From: Patiria miniata
Taxonomy: Eukaryota > Echinodermata > Asteroidea > Valvatida > Asterinidae
Length of the DNA: 64,000 nucleotides
NCBI RefSeq assembly: GCF_015706575.1
Contig: NW_024037072.1
Span: 17,361,162-17,425,161, forward strand
Reading direction: 5' to 3'
Part shown: piece after piece, positions 37,171 to 48,855 of the stretch
Layout: the number at the start of each line of letters is the position of its first letter
How positions within the stretch are numbered: position 1 is the stretch's first letter
Translations under genes and position numbers: made by a program
Notes under the pieces: generated by a model
Database searches by the model: none
Seen by the model: only the letters and a program-made list of their open reading frames with translations
Told to the model about the DNA's origin: nothing

Positions 37171-37824
37171 CTACAAAGTGAGTTCAAAAGAAAGTGACCA
37201 AGTTAGAAAAAAAAATTATAAAAAGTGTGGCTCACTCCACTTACCATAAATAACCTAGGACTAATGTTCGTGTTATTAACTAGTAACTGTTGAAATTGCA
37301 CATTATTTGCACAAGTTATCTCCATTTTAATAAAAATTCCACAACATTCAGTTGTAATTGAAAATGCCTTAAATACAATGAACAAACTGGGGTTCATACC
37401 TCTTTGAATGAACCAAAACTTAAAATTAAAAAAAGACAAAAATCCCCATCATTGTTTCAGAAAAAAATTGATTTGTTCTTTATATTTCAAACACAAAATC
37501 CGGCATAAAATAATGTTTCAGTCTTGACTCAAATTATTAAAATCTCATTTGTATTTGAATGCCTGTGTGTTGTCTCCGTTTTTCACTCGGCTGAATAGCT
37601 TCAAAGCGTTTAGCATTTCACGGACAACTGTAAAAAAAAAATATAAAAAATAAAAAACGGTCCTTTCAGTAAACATTCTACTGGTAGCATTGACCAATTT
37701 CATTAATTATTTTTTTGACATGAGTAAAAGGACATGCTCGTTTAATACATTCTTGATTGACGTATCAAACTTAACTTCTTTTTATGGGGAAATATTAATC
37801 CAGGTTACTTTCTTTTTGACTCAC

Positions 37825-37950
37825 CCTGTACCTCGCGGTTGACGTCTAGTACCATGCACGTAAATGGATGATCTCTATCCGTAAGGACTGCTTCTCCACC
37901 ATCTGAAGGAAAATCTCCAGTTGCATCGAAGAGGAACATTCGAGGGATAA
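37825..37950 (-). CDS. RTK exon: Ig0 domain, first half
   Basis: Begins IPRMFLFDATGDFPSDGG and ends FTCMVLDVNREVQ, with the first Ig cysteine. Acceptor is TTTCCCCCAG, donor G|GTGAGT, 126 bp, phase 1-1. With the next exon it forms a C...W...C Ig-like fold. Unlike the other Ig domains of this gene, Ig0 is split by an intron inside the domain, suggesting a separate origin from the A/B cassettes. Confidence 0.85.
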
Positions 37951-38899
37951 CTGGGGGAAAGGAAGGATCCCAATCACGGAGACAGACAACTTAGGACAGT
38001 GATACGAGGAAGATGAATATAAAATATAAATGTAGGTGTTCGTTACCAATCGAAATTTTGCCTTTCTGATATTGTTTGATTAAGATTGATACATCCTGAT
38101 GATTCGTTTTCCTCGTTCGTTCGAAAGGGCGAATAAATATACAGTCGTTTTCCTAGTTCCGGATTTTTCCTAGTTCCGGATAGCTTCAAATAAAAACCTA
38201 CCGCCTTTGGATTAGTCTCTAATATTTTTTTCTGACAAAGTGCATTTTGAAAAGGCAAATGTAAGCTTTTTGATCCACGAAGATCTTTTCGATAAAAACT
38301 TTAGAAGAGGAATTTCGGCCAGATTTCCGACTCGCATTTGACTTGTTTGGACGGTTTATAGAAAATCGCGGGAGCTGCGAATGGACGAAAAATTTTCTCC
38401 TCGGTACATCACTCGAACTTGTGATTTCGAATATTCTGTTTATACACAATAGTCGTATAAACTCTTCCATCGAATCTATGTTGAATCAAAATAAGTTGTA
38501 GAGTCTCTAATTTTTGAAAATTCGCCAACGAATGACCGTACGCATTTGACTAGTTCCGGATAACGCGTGTACTTATTCGTAACTTACGACCCAACTACAC
38601 GCGCGTTAATTGATTTTTCGTGACCTTTTCTGTGCTGTGTAAAATGTTTTTGGTCCGTGCGTGAGTTCGTGCTGTTGCGCTGCAGACAAACGTTTCAAAA
38701 TCATTTTCGTTTTTCTCTTTGTTAAATTTGGTGGAATTCTCTTGAATGAACTATTTTGGGGAAATGAAATAATACTTTATCAGATTGATTCGGTAAGTTC
38801 TGGCTGAAAAAAAAAATATATTTTCTCTCGTGATTCTTTTTTTTTTGCGCGAAGCAGTTTTTGATCGATTCGGAACTCATTGAACCGATCCGGAACTAG

Positions 38900-40385
38900 T
38901 GTTACGAACCCACTTAATCTGTAATCCTTTAAGGCCCTGTCACACTGTCTGCGATCTAATATGCGCTCTCACTGCGTCCTTGAAAAATAGCTGGGGCGCA
39001 ACAACAAAAGGGTCTTAATGGTCTTCGATGAGCGCAAAGGTCTTTGAACATGCTCAAGACAATCGCAACACCTCTGCGCTCTGGCCAGGGCGCCCTAATG
39101 ACGTAACTCGGGCGCTGTGCGAGCGTGAATCGTGCGACATTGAAGTGGCATTGAGGCAGCTTAGGCGCAAGGCAGTCGATGTAGTCTCCATGAGAAAGTA
39201 ACTCGACTGCGATGAACTTGTTGAATAATTTTTGAAACTGGACTGTGTATTGACCGTTTTGTCGTGGTATTTATGTAGCGCAAGTGACGTCACATGAGCG
39301 TATTTTGGTCGAACAGAGAGCGCGACGCAAGCTACTAGGACGTATCAAGGGCGGGCAGAGCGTAGTGTAGGCGCGGTGACAGCGCAGCGGCAGCGACTAG
39401 ATCGAGTAATTGAGCTTGACAGGGGCGCATAGAGAGCGAGTTGAGCGCATCGTAAGCGCGAGAAGAGCACAGTATGAGCGTAGCTTGAGCTTCTTTGAGA
39501 CAGAAAATTGTCATTTTCTTGCGTCCTCGCTGCGATTGTTAAATTAATTAAAAAAAACATTGGTCGCCGTAAGGTCTCCTATGAGAGCGCGTATAATGTG
39601 ACAGGCCCTTTAGTACGGTTTGCTCCCGCACTAGAATTTTCGGTATTTTATGAATGTTTGTTATGGTGGCTACGCGCGGGTAAATACCCTATATAAGCAC
39701 TGACTGGCTTTTATTCGGTCTCAGTTGGTGCCCAAGTACAATTATTATGTGCGATTTCCATTAGCGCGTCGTTGAGCCAGCATCTCCCGCCGTCCTACCG
39801 AGCTACGTACCCCTCATCGCTGGATCGTGGCCGAGGCTGACGGTACTACCGGACGGAGACCTGGACTGTCGTGGCCCGCCTGATGTGGCTCACTTTCCGG
39901 GGTTCAACGCCGACTTACCTGTGGCTTGGATGATCCACGGCTGGGTGCAGAGATGCTTGGTTCGACGGCTGCACTGATACCGTTGTATGCACTGGCTGGG
40001 CGGGGCCTGTTCCTGCTACTGGTTCCTTATTGGTAATTATATTTGGCCAAAAACAATTTGCCTTTTTTTTTTGCTTATTAACTTTATTTTGCCGGCTTGT
40101 TCTTTACTGTATTTTGCCTGTTTATATAATTTGCTGCTTTGCTAATTTCTTTGAAATTTATTTTGCTTTGCCTGTATCTGATGCTTTGGGGTTCTTGCAT
40201 GAAGTTTAAAGTTGAAGACTAACTGAGAACGTTTGTTGTATCACACACTGTCCTGTTGATTGATTTGGGGGAAGTAATTAAATTTTGTTAATCATGTATT
40301 GGTCTCTTTTTGCCTTTGATCCAAAAGTCATGATTCCCGATTGTATTACTTATTTCTTTCTGCCGTGCGTTCCCCGCACGTAACA
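38900..40385. mobile_element. Solo LTR (Gypsy-like), carrying a nested MITE
   Basis: Starts TGTTACGAACCC and ends GCACGTAACA: TG...CA termini with a perfect 7-bp inversion TGTTACG/CGTAACA. It is flanked by a 4-bp duplication CTAG (38896-38899, 40386-40389). About 0.8 kb without the nested MITE, with a CTATATAAG promoter-like box near 39690. No internal retroelement region is present, so it is best read as a solo LTR left by recombination. Confidence 0.85.
38932..39609. mobile_element. PIF/Harbinger-like MITE, family 1, copy 2
   Basis: 678-bp relative of the element at 14546-15219, with the same termini and much of the interior, in the same orientation, flanked by TTA (38929-38931, 39610-39612). 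It is inserted inside the solo LTR at 38900-40385. Open frames inside are shared by chance with no transposase motif. Confidence 0.88.
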
Positions 40386-40761
40386 CTAGGAAAAGTTGCA
40401 TTGGTACTTTCGACGTCGTAAAGTAAAAATAAAAAGAGCCTAAATTTGGAAAATTAGTATGTAGTATCTCCATCACTCAAGGTAATCTATTGAACCAATG
40501 TCACGTGAATTTGTGGAGTAATTGAGCTGAAAGCAGCCTGAATGATGTTTGCTATCCGGAACTAGGAAAACGACTGTAATAAATTTTAATCACTAAAGCA
40601 TATGTTTGATAATTATTTATCACTAACGACAAGTTCCTTTCAAGTTTGACAAAGTTCCACATTGTCAAAATGCGATTCGCGGAAATACCGCGGTAGAGTT
40701 TGGCATATCCGGGGTAGTGGTAAAGTGTGTAAGGTTTGATTAAAAAGAAAGCAGATCATAC

Positions 40762-40971
40762 CAGTATTAATGTCATCGATTGCCACGTACGACGGAGCGT
40801 TGTTATCACTGACTGCCTCAAGAGCAATTTGAAATTCCGATGTAGCATTTCTCACACAACTCCTGGCCTTTAACCAACCCCTTGGATTCGTATATTGACC
40901 GCTTCTGGTTAAGATGATTTTACCCTCACTGATTGTGTGATATACTGGAAGCTGGTACACATTGAGGGTCG
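40762..40971 (-). CDS. RTK exon: MAM-A domain, C-terminal part
   Basis: Encodes TLNVYQLPVYHTISEGK and then ARSCVRNATSEFQIALEA (fourth MAM cysteine), ending AIDDINT. 210 bp, phase 1 at both ends (acceptor TTTAACAG, donor G|GTATGA). Together with the two exons upstream it completes a four-cysteine MAM domain. NAT is a potential N-glycosylation site shared with MAM-B. It joins the Ig0 exon at 37950 as codon G+TT (Val). Confidence 0.88.
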
Positions 40972-41848
40972 CTGTTAAACGAACAAAAAAACAAAATAAC
41001 GACGGAATGAATCATATATTCAATTTTTTCTGTTTTCTCATTGAAAGATTTTGTATTTGATATTGCAGGAGTAATGAATGTAGAATCTAAGTAAGTGTTT
41101 TTTTTATCAGAATTCAGCATCCGTATTCTGTTTTCGTATCAATTTAAAGGAAAATAATATCATTATTCCCTTTTTGTTTGTTTATATATGCTTTCACATT
41201 TGACACAGACATTCTTACCGACTCACATCGGTACAAATGTCATACTTATGGCAATGTTATAATTTATTTTAAGCTGCTTTTTGCGCCAACGGCGGCAATA
41301 CTGTTTTCACTGCATGCATTCTAGTTCGTCAGATGGCTTTGATCTCTTTGTTGCACATGGCCATGTTCTTTTAACAAACGGACAGAGGTTTATATACCAA
41401 TCATTTTAAATCGGCTCCTTTGCTAACCATGAAACCCTTCATACTTTTTTTGGTACCATGTTCACTCCTAATTAATTTTCATGCTAATCGGCAAAGGCGT
41501 TCTGTCAGGAGGTCTTGCAGGAAGTTTCAAATGGGGATTGTGTATCCCGTCCATGAAATAGGTTCAACTTCTGCGGTGGGAGTCTGACTTAATAAACCTT
41601 ACACAATGAAAATGAACACTTGTTCATGTAATGAAAAAATATATACAGCCAGTAAGTCAATTGTAAAGGTCCACCACGGCAAATAGTGCAAAAACCATAG
41701 CAAGTTATTACACGTTGGTAATGAATATGGAAGTTTGTTTAAGCATAAAATTAAACACCTTTAAGTTGCAATGCGTGGATTGAACATTTTAATTGGATGC
41801 AAAGAGTCATTTTAATCATACATTGTGAAAATGGTTTGGAAGCCTTAC

Positions 41849-42079
41849 TTATGCCGTCTCCATACATGTACCAGAAACTGAAACACCACTTGTTTCCTGG
41901 CTGTTCTCCACTTGGCGAAACGACAGTGCTGACAACTATAGCCTTAATGTCAGAAAATGCTGTTGTATGACTGGTGATGTAGTAGCCACTCGCGTCTGTG
42001 CAGAATAGGGATTTTTTTTCATAGATTACAAACACAGATGACTTTTGAATAAATGTTGCATTGAAGATCGGCAAATATT
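41849..42079 (-). CDS. RTK exon: MAM-A domain, middle part
   Basis: Carries the third MAM cysteine in PGNKWCFSFWYMYGDG, preceded by TDASGYYI and a SPSGEQ strand. 231 bp, entered after codon base 1 (acceptor TTTTGAAG) and left after base 1 (donor A|GTAAGG). It aligns along its length with 30938-31165 of MAM-B; INATLLLKSS there corresponds to FNATFIQKSS here. The intron to the next exon is about 0.88 kb and holds no recognisable element. Confidence 0.87.
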
Positions 42080-43306
42080 CTTCAAAATTTAGAAGAGGCA
42101 TGGGTTGGCTTGCATTTCTTAAGACAATTTATTTGGTTAAGTCAAGGCGATTCGGAAAAAAACATACTTTAATTTCTACGAATAGAAACCAGTCAAATAT
42201 ATAATTTAACACTTATTCGGATTTTTAGCGACATCTTTTGGGCAAGATTTTATTTTATGACACAAAAACAATACAGAATTATTACAAATTTAACCCATGA
42301 TCATAAGCTTTGAAATTATTGACTATTGTTATGCTTTATCATAAACTAGCGGCAGTAGGCTTCCGTTGATGTCACTTTATTGCTGTGGTCATGCATCACT
42401 AAGCTCCGTTGAATTGAAAAGGGTAGGCCTACGTGAAACCTTCATTTGACAGGCTAGTGTAGAACATCATAATCAATTACAACACGACTAGGTCCGAGAC
42501 ACATGTAACTTCCGGAAACATTAACAAAGCGGGATGTCTTTCATTGATGATCTTGTGCTTTCATCTTGAAAGTAAAGGATATGGTATCTTTTGGTCTCTT
42601 CTCAGGTCATAAGATAATGCACCAGCCCCACAGATACATTGCTGTCTAATATCGCTTCTGGATTTTTTTAGGGGGGACAGAGTACCCACACAGGATCATA
42701 GTGCGGAATGGCGTCCAAAGTCAACAAATTTAACTCTATGTTTTACTTACTTCCTTAGATCGTATTTAGCAGACACGGTTTTTAACATTGCACCTGTACC
42801 TGTGCCTTCTTACATTCAGGTTTTGAAGTCCTGAACTCATAACTTAGTGGACAGTTAACGGTATTCACCCGGAAGTGGGGAGGCAGATCATAGAAGATAT
42901 GTGCCACCGTTTTGTAAAAAGGGCAGGTGGACATGTGGAAGTTGATACACATGACTTAACGTGCTGGTACTTATCAAGTAAGATCACAATTTGACAAAAA
43001 TCCTTTTTCCGCCAATCTTAAATGTAGGTTTGAATGTATACTCGCCTTACTTTTGGATGTGCGCAGGTTTTACGCCAAACCGTTCCGAGGTTTTCATACT
43101 ATTCCAAGATAATGAATCTTAGAAATGCATGATTAGAAAAAAGAAATCAAGACAAGAACAATAAGCTTATGCCCCTAGGTTTTTGCTTAGACCAACGAAA
43201 TAATCATTAAGTTTATAGTCTGGTCAAATAATATGTGTTTGTTGGTAACCTATCTTCGGGACACCGTGTACAGATTAATAAAACATCACGTGATTCAAAC
43301 ACTTAC

Positions 43307-43432
43307 TGCTAAACGTCCTGACGAAATCAGACCTGAGAAAAAGATCAAGCCCGTCAAACAACAGCAGGGTGGAGCTGTCATCGTTCGATTGTCTCCAACC
43401 ACAAAACCCTTCCTCGAAGGTGCAGTTGAAGC
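43307..43432 (-). CDS. RTK exon: MAM-A domain, N-terminal part
   Basis: Encodes the start of a MAM domain, GFNCTFEEGFCGWRQSN, with the first two MAM cysteines and the typical C-x-FE-x-G-x-C-G-W pattern. The donor is A|GTAAGT. The acceptor I used ends in CAAAG. An alternative CACAG acceptor nine bases upstream (exon to 43441) keeps frame and adds three residues. The exon starts two bases into a codon, so an upstream exon must exist but was not found. The second half (DDSSTLLLFDGLD) is unlike the MAM-B counterpart at 35179-35307, while the first half is nearly identical. Confidence 0.85.
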
Positions 43433-44389
43433 CTTTGCTTACTGTGACCAATAAAAATAGAACGCGTCATCGTTACGTAATATAAGCGAATTAAAAACCA
43501 AATGGAAGGAATGACGGGGGGAATGGAGAGAAACAATACAGAACGCAAAAAGGACTCCGTGCCTCCAAAATCGTCTTATAAAAAGTTATCATGCTCGTGT
43601 TGTTAAGAGGTTGCTTATGAAAATTGATTCGTGTAATTTTGCTCAAGACCCAATGAGAAACAAAAGGTGATAAACCGTGCAGAAACGTTGAAACTCAGTT
43701 CTGAGTTGTTATTTAAAAAAACGCATAATTAGGTTTTCGATGGCTCGTTAAAAGTTTGCGTTTCATTAAATGAACAGATAAAGTAGCCTCAAGAAGACAA
43801 TTTAGTCAAAAACGTGTTCAGAATGTTGAACACTTTGTTATCCCGCGTAATTTCAAAGACCTGTTTAATGAATGAGATCAACATATGACATTTTTGCTTG
43901 CGACGATGCGCCATGTAAACATTTGTCAAAACGTCGGAACTCCTCGATATACGACTTTTTGCACGAACATACAATAAAGCCCCATTATTTTAGCACGTAA
44001 AGCTTTAATCATCTTAAGTCACGAAATATTTTTACTATATCCCTTAAATATATATTTCCCAGATTTTAACAATATGCTTGAGTTTAGCTTGTCAAATTTA
44101 TGAAGTTTGTTAATAGTTCCCAGTTGCATCTTATTTAGAGTACGAGTGGTCTTTAGTTCGATATTTCTTATTTTTTTCATTTACTTCATTTTCGTTTCTC
44201 GTATTTTACACTAACTGCTTTTTTCACCAGGACATAACATTATTATGGCTTATTTTCTCATTTTATTAATTTGGCTTCAACCAAATGCAAAAGTAAACTT
44301 AACTGGTGTCACATCGGTAAGAGAACATGAATTTCGCTGACTTTTGAGATACGACTTTTTGCACAAACACGACGGTACGGCATATTGCA

Positions 44390-45590
44390 TATAATACGCG
44401 ATGTCGTACTATTGGACCTCACTGCTGCCTACGACAGAGTTGCATCACGGCCCGGTCCTAAACTTCTTCGCTCCATTGCCGATCGGCACCTAGGGCGGAT
44501 CCTCGCTTACACCATTTCCAACGGCAGTTTGGTCCTCAAAAACAGTGACTGACAGACAAGCCGATCACGTTGTTTGAGGTATGGAGTTCCCAAAGGCTAA
44601 GTAATGGCACCACCCTCTTCAACATTTACAATAGCGACCTACCACACTAGACATCGAGGAAATATGACTATGTAGATAACTTGGCCCTCCTGCACATATA
44701 TAGAAACTGGACAGATGTGGGGAAGGTGCTCTCAGCTGACATGGAATGCATCCTAAACTACCTGAAGTCATGGAGACTATGCCAAGCGTCGCAAAAACTA
44801 CCTCATCTGACTTCCACCTGAACACCAAGGAAGAACAACGCCAGCTGAGTGTCACCCTAAACGAGTTAGACCAGACCGGCAACTCACATCTGGAAGCATC
44901 TCGAAGCCCTCCGTACTAAGGTTTCAGCACGTAACAACCTCCTGCATCGGCTGGATGGATCGTCATGGGGTGCCAGGACATCCTGCCTTCGAACTGGTGC
45001 TCTTGCCCTCGTATACAGCGCTGCCGAGTATGCCGCCCTCAACGAAACCATGCGGATCATCACTGGCTGACTACGCTCTACTCCAACAGACCTCCTATCT
45101 GTTCTTGCAAGCATCGCACCTGCAAGGCTTCGTAAAGAGTGCCTCACCGAGAGGATTGTGTCCAATGCCGAGGCAAACGCAGATCACCCTCTGCACGAGC
45201 TGATCCAAGATGCACAAAAGCTTGGTCGTGAACGACTGTCCACTCGCCACCCCTTCTCCCGTCATGCTACAGTAACTCCAACTTCACCTTGACCAATTTA
45301 CTGTGACCCCCGACACCAGCCCCACCCGGCTCAAATCTGCCTCGAAAGGAATGTGTCATCCTGAACCGCTTACGTACAGGGGTCGGCCGGTTCAATGTTA
45401 GCACGTTTCATTGGGGCTTACGACCATCGGCAACCTGCGTGTGTGGAGCACCACAGCAGACCGCACAGCACATCATTAACGAATGCACTGCACTTGGCTC
45501 CACAGCTGACACGATAGACCTCGCCATTGTAAGCGAACAAACACGAACATGGCTTAGACAACGGGACGGAACAACTTGACTTTCCGCTGC
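44390..45590 (+). mobile_element. Degenerate LINE remnant, plus strand
   Basis: LDLTAAYDR near 44420 (reverse-transcriptase motif A), DYVDNLALLHIYRNWTDVGK near 44660 (active-site box decayed from YADD to YVDN), and a Cys/His segment ATCVCGAPQQTAQHI with NECT near 45440-45490. Many stops and frameshifts. It is related to, but opposed in orientation to, the LINE at 45.9-47.7 kb. Confidence 0.75.
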
Positions 45591-45942
45591 CTGAACGAAA
45601 GAAGAAAAATGCGCTGAGATAGGGCGTTTTTGCTTGCACACATTCAATCGTGATTGAGAGACGACCTTATGGCTTAAACAAGTACGTCATAATGACGCAA
45701 TATTTCTCAATGAAACTGTCCTGTTATTAACTGTGGGTGAATTTTAATAAAATTACACAAAAAGGTGAATTTTGACAAATTGTGTATGACTTTTTTGCAC
45801 TGACACGACGAAACAGGCAATGCTGACACCCCCACTTGAATCTGACTACCCCATTCCCTCCTCCCAATTTCCTGCTAAATATAGCTGAGAGTTCGTTCGT
45901 TCGGTCGTGCGTGTGGTTGCCAATTTGTTCAAGATTGGTGCT

Positions 45943-47700
45943 TTAAACGGGCAAACTGGAAGAAAGCCATTCTGCCGTGTCATCGTCTAGATGGATAATG
46001 CCTTCGAAACCATGTGGAGCCTGGTAGATGTTGCAGTTGCAGACAATATGCTCGATGGTTTGTGCTTCGCCGCACTCACAGGTGTCGGATGGCTCAGCTC
46101 CTATGTTGTACAGGAAGTGCTTAGTACGGCCGACACCTGAGCGTATTCTGTTGAGATTAACCCATGACTTGCGGGGGAGGTCACAACCAGGTGGCTTGTT
46201 TAAAGGGCTGTCGATGAACTGTCGCAGCGACGATGTCGACGTGGTCCACTGTTCGGCCCATCTGTCTCTTAGCCAGGAAGGCTGGTAAGGGTTGTGGGCT
46301 AATAGCGTTGACACGTCGGTTGCAGGTTGGTAGGTGGTGGGATCAGACTATGATCACCGGCTTTGCATTACAGCTTCAGCTTCATGAAGTCTCGACGCAG
46401 TTCTGCAGGTGCTTTGCCTGACAGGACAGGCAGATTGTCAAGAGGGGTGGCTAATAATGAGCCACTGACAAGTCTCATGGCGGAATTGAGAACAACACCA
46501 ATGTTCTTGGTGTGATTACTGTGGCTCCAGGCAGGTGCAGCATATTCTGCAGTTGAGTATGCCAGAGCCAAGGTCGAGGTGCGCATGGTGTTGAAAGATG
46601 CACCCCAACCAGTGCCAGCTAGTCTTTTCAGCAGGTTGACACGGGCTTCAGTCTTCGATGCAACAGCTTTGACATGTTGGGAAAAGGTTAGGCTGCGGTC
46701 CAAAATTACACCAAGGTACTTTGGAGTCGGGTCGACGTTGAGCCTCTCGCCGTTGAGGGAGATGTTCAACGTCGTGTTGGCACAGCGATTTGCAAGATGG
46801 AACAGGGGGCAGACGGTCTAAGGCAAGCTGAGTTTGAGATGCCATTGATGGAAGTAGCAGCTCAATGTGGCAAGATCTTTTTGTAGTGTAAACTCGATGT
46901 CTTGGAAAGACTTGTTAGCGATGCCAAGAGCAGAGTCGTCTGCGTAAGTGTACTGAGAACTGTCAGTGTAGGGCATATCGGCAGTGTATATGTTGAAAAG
47001 CACAGGGGGCGAGTACTGAGCTTTGGGGGAGACCATTTCGAAGTTTGCGCTTTCTGCTACATGCCCCATTGGATGTTGTGAGGGTGAAAGATCGATCTTG
47101 GATGAGCAGCATGATAAACTTCACAGCTTGAGGTAAAGTCCTCGGTGCCATATGGTGTCATAGGCAGCGGTCAGATCAATGAAGACAGCACCAAATTTCT
47201 CCTTTCTCTGAAAGGCACATTCGTTGTCGTTGACTAGGCGTACCACTTGGTCGGTAGTTGAGCAACCTTTACGGATTCGAGCTTGAGTGTGCGGGAGGCA
47301 AGCCTCGACAATGTCGGTGATTCTGGTTAGGATTAGTCTTTCCAGCAGTTTAAAGATGTGAGACAAGAGCGAGATCGGGCGGTAGCTCTTGGGGTCGCTG
47401 GCTGGTTTCTTGGGCTTTGGCGTCGCAATAACTTTAACTTCTTCCATCTAGATGGTATGGTGAGTGTCGTGAGCCAGTTTGAGAGGAAGGTGCACAGCCA
47501 CTGCGTTGCTTCAGTATTTAGGTTCTTCAGGAACTCAGTGTGGATATTGTCGTTTCCAGGTGCCTTGCCTTTTTTCAGGGCCTTGATGGCGGTGACGATT
47601 TCTTCAGGGGAGAAGGGTTGGGACAGGTCGCTGGTTTGAGGAAGTGAGGATGTTAGCTTCTAAATCTCAGCATTGACTTGGTGGGTGTGAGCTTTCGCCT
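45943..47700 (-). mobile_element. LINE reverse-transcriptase remnant, jockey/CR1-like
   Basis: Minus-strand pieces in order: PFSPEEIVTAIKALKKGKAP and GNDNIHTEFLKN (about 47500-47640), KSYRPISLLSHIFKLLERL, AVFIDLTAAYDTIWH (motif A, 47121-47447), VLFNIYTADMPYTDSSQYTY ending in ADD (YADD catalytic box, 46818-47069), PKYLGVILDRSLTFSQHVKA (46368-46769), then a C-terminal CECGEAQTIEHIVCNC zinc-knuckle-like motif (45943-46314). A frameshift near 47445 and several more breaks make it inactive. Endonuclease domain absent. Confidence 0.85.
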
Positions 47701-47896
47701 CAGGGGAGTGGTCTTTCCACTTTCCACTGTTGACAATAACAGAGGCAATAGAGTTTGGTGAGGCGGGATAAGGTTTGGACGGGCTGCTTCTGCCCATAAG
47801 CTGAGAGCTATCCACACAAGACGATGTAGCGGCGACGTGACACTTTCTGCTGCATCAACATACAGCCTTGTGGTTGCTAAGGTCAAAACAAAGTTA

Positions 47897-48855
47897 ATCT
47901 GATTACGTACATGGACGCTAACATCAGAGCAGTGAAATTCATGCAGGTCGAATCTAAAAAATAGCTTTCTGAATGTTATGGGTTTTTTCAGAAAATATGC
48001 TCAGTATGATTGAAACGTTAAATTATAACAAAAGAAGAAATTTTAAATTTCATGTAAGTGAAAAAAATCGCCGTTATTGATGCCGAAACTTCATGGTGAA
48101 GCTGACCTAAAAGTCTTGAACAAAAATCTTTCAAAAAGGTCACCACATCTATGTATTTATCTCAATTTCTTGGAATTCCCACAAGTTGTTATTTGACGCG
48201 TAGTTGAACACTAATATCATCTAAGTATATTCCGAATTTCAACTTAATCTGTTGCTGGAAACGCTTGTGGTACCCCTGGAACTATCTCCAAGGAAAATTT
48301 TGACGAGTATTTATGGCCCACCAAACTCAAGTGCATGGTTTTCAGTTTGACCGATTTCGGGGCAACAATGACGAAGCACATGTTAGCATATTCATTAGTG
48401 TGACTCTGTGTAACTTCGCGTAGATCTTGGTATCGACCAATGGAAACCGGTAAAAATGGTGATATTTATTATTTAATAACTCGTGTAGGAGGCGATATAG
48501 CAAATTGTACTGCACACCATAATGGATAGGAACCTTATTAATATTCATGAGGCTTGAAAAGAACGACAGATATTGCAAACACCATGAATGTTACATCTTT
48601 GAAAACTGCACGTACCCAAGGCTTGTTTCCCAATTTCAACAAAAAGTACTGAACATATCACAACGATTTTAGCACATACTTGGATCATTATAAGGAAAAC
48701 AAACCCTGAAAGTTGCATGAAGATATGGTCTTCCAAACGGGAGAAATTTCAATGGTTCGCCGGCGAACATCCACATATTCCTGTGCATGTTGTTTCATTC
48801 ATAATAAAGTGTTACGTAACCTTTAGAAATCAGCCTTCGCAACCACATGGCCGAA
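47897..48855. repeat. 0.95-kb dispersed duplicate (pair of 23709-24690)
   Basis: Second copy of the block described at 23709-24690, same orientation. It begins just above the LINE's 5' remnant. On the minus strand it contains MQLSGFVFLIMIQVCA, a signal-peptide-like stretch followed by GTATGT. See findings. Confidence 0.65.

Larger units (their letters stand above)
38142..40576. mobile_element. Tc1/mariner-like element, disrupted by a solo LTR
   Basis: Ends CAGTCGTTTTCCTAGTTCC and GGAACTAGGAAAACGACTG are inverted repeats of each other and are bordered by TA on both sides (38140-38141, 40577-40578). Without the LTR and its target repeat the element is about 945 bp. No transposase is seen. The terminal motif CTAGTTCCGGAT recurs internally. 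Confidence 0.85.

Noticed and set aside
39711..39735. Primer-binding-site-like TGGTGCCCAAG inside the LTR region, suggesting a full LTR retrotransposon
   Set aside because: It lies within the element bounded by the matched TGTTACG/CGTAACA ends and the CTAG duplication; no internal gag-pol region or second LTR exists.
43789..43974. 61-codon minus-strand open frame just upstream of MAM-A as the first exon
   Set aside because: No signal-peptide hydrophobicity and no donor in the needed phase.
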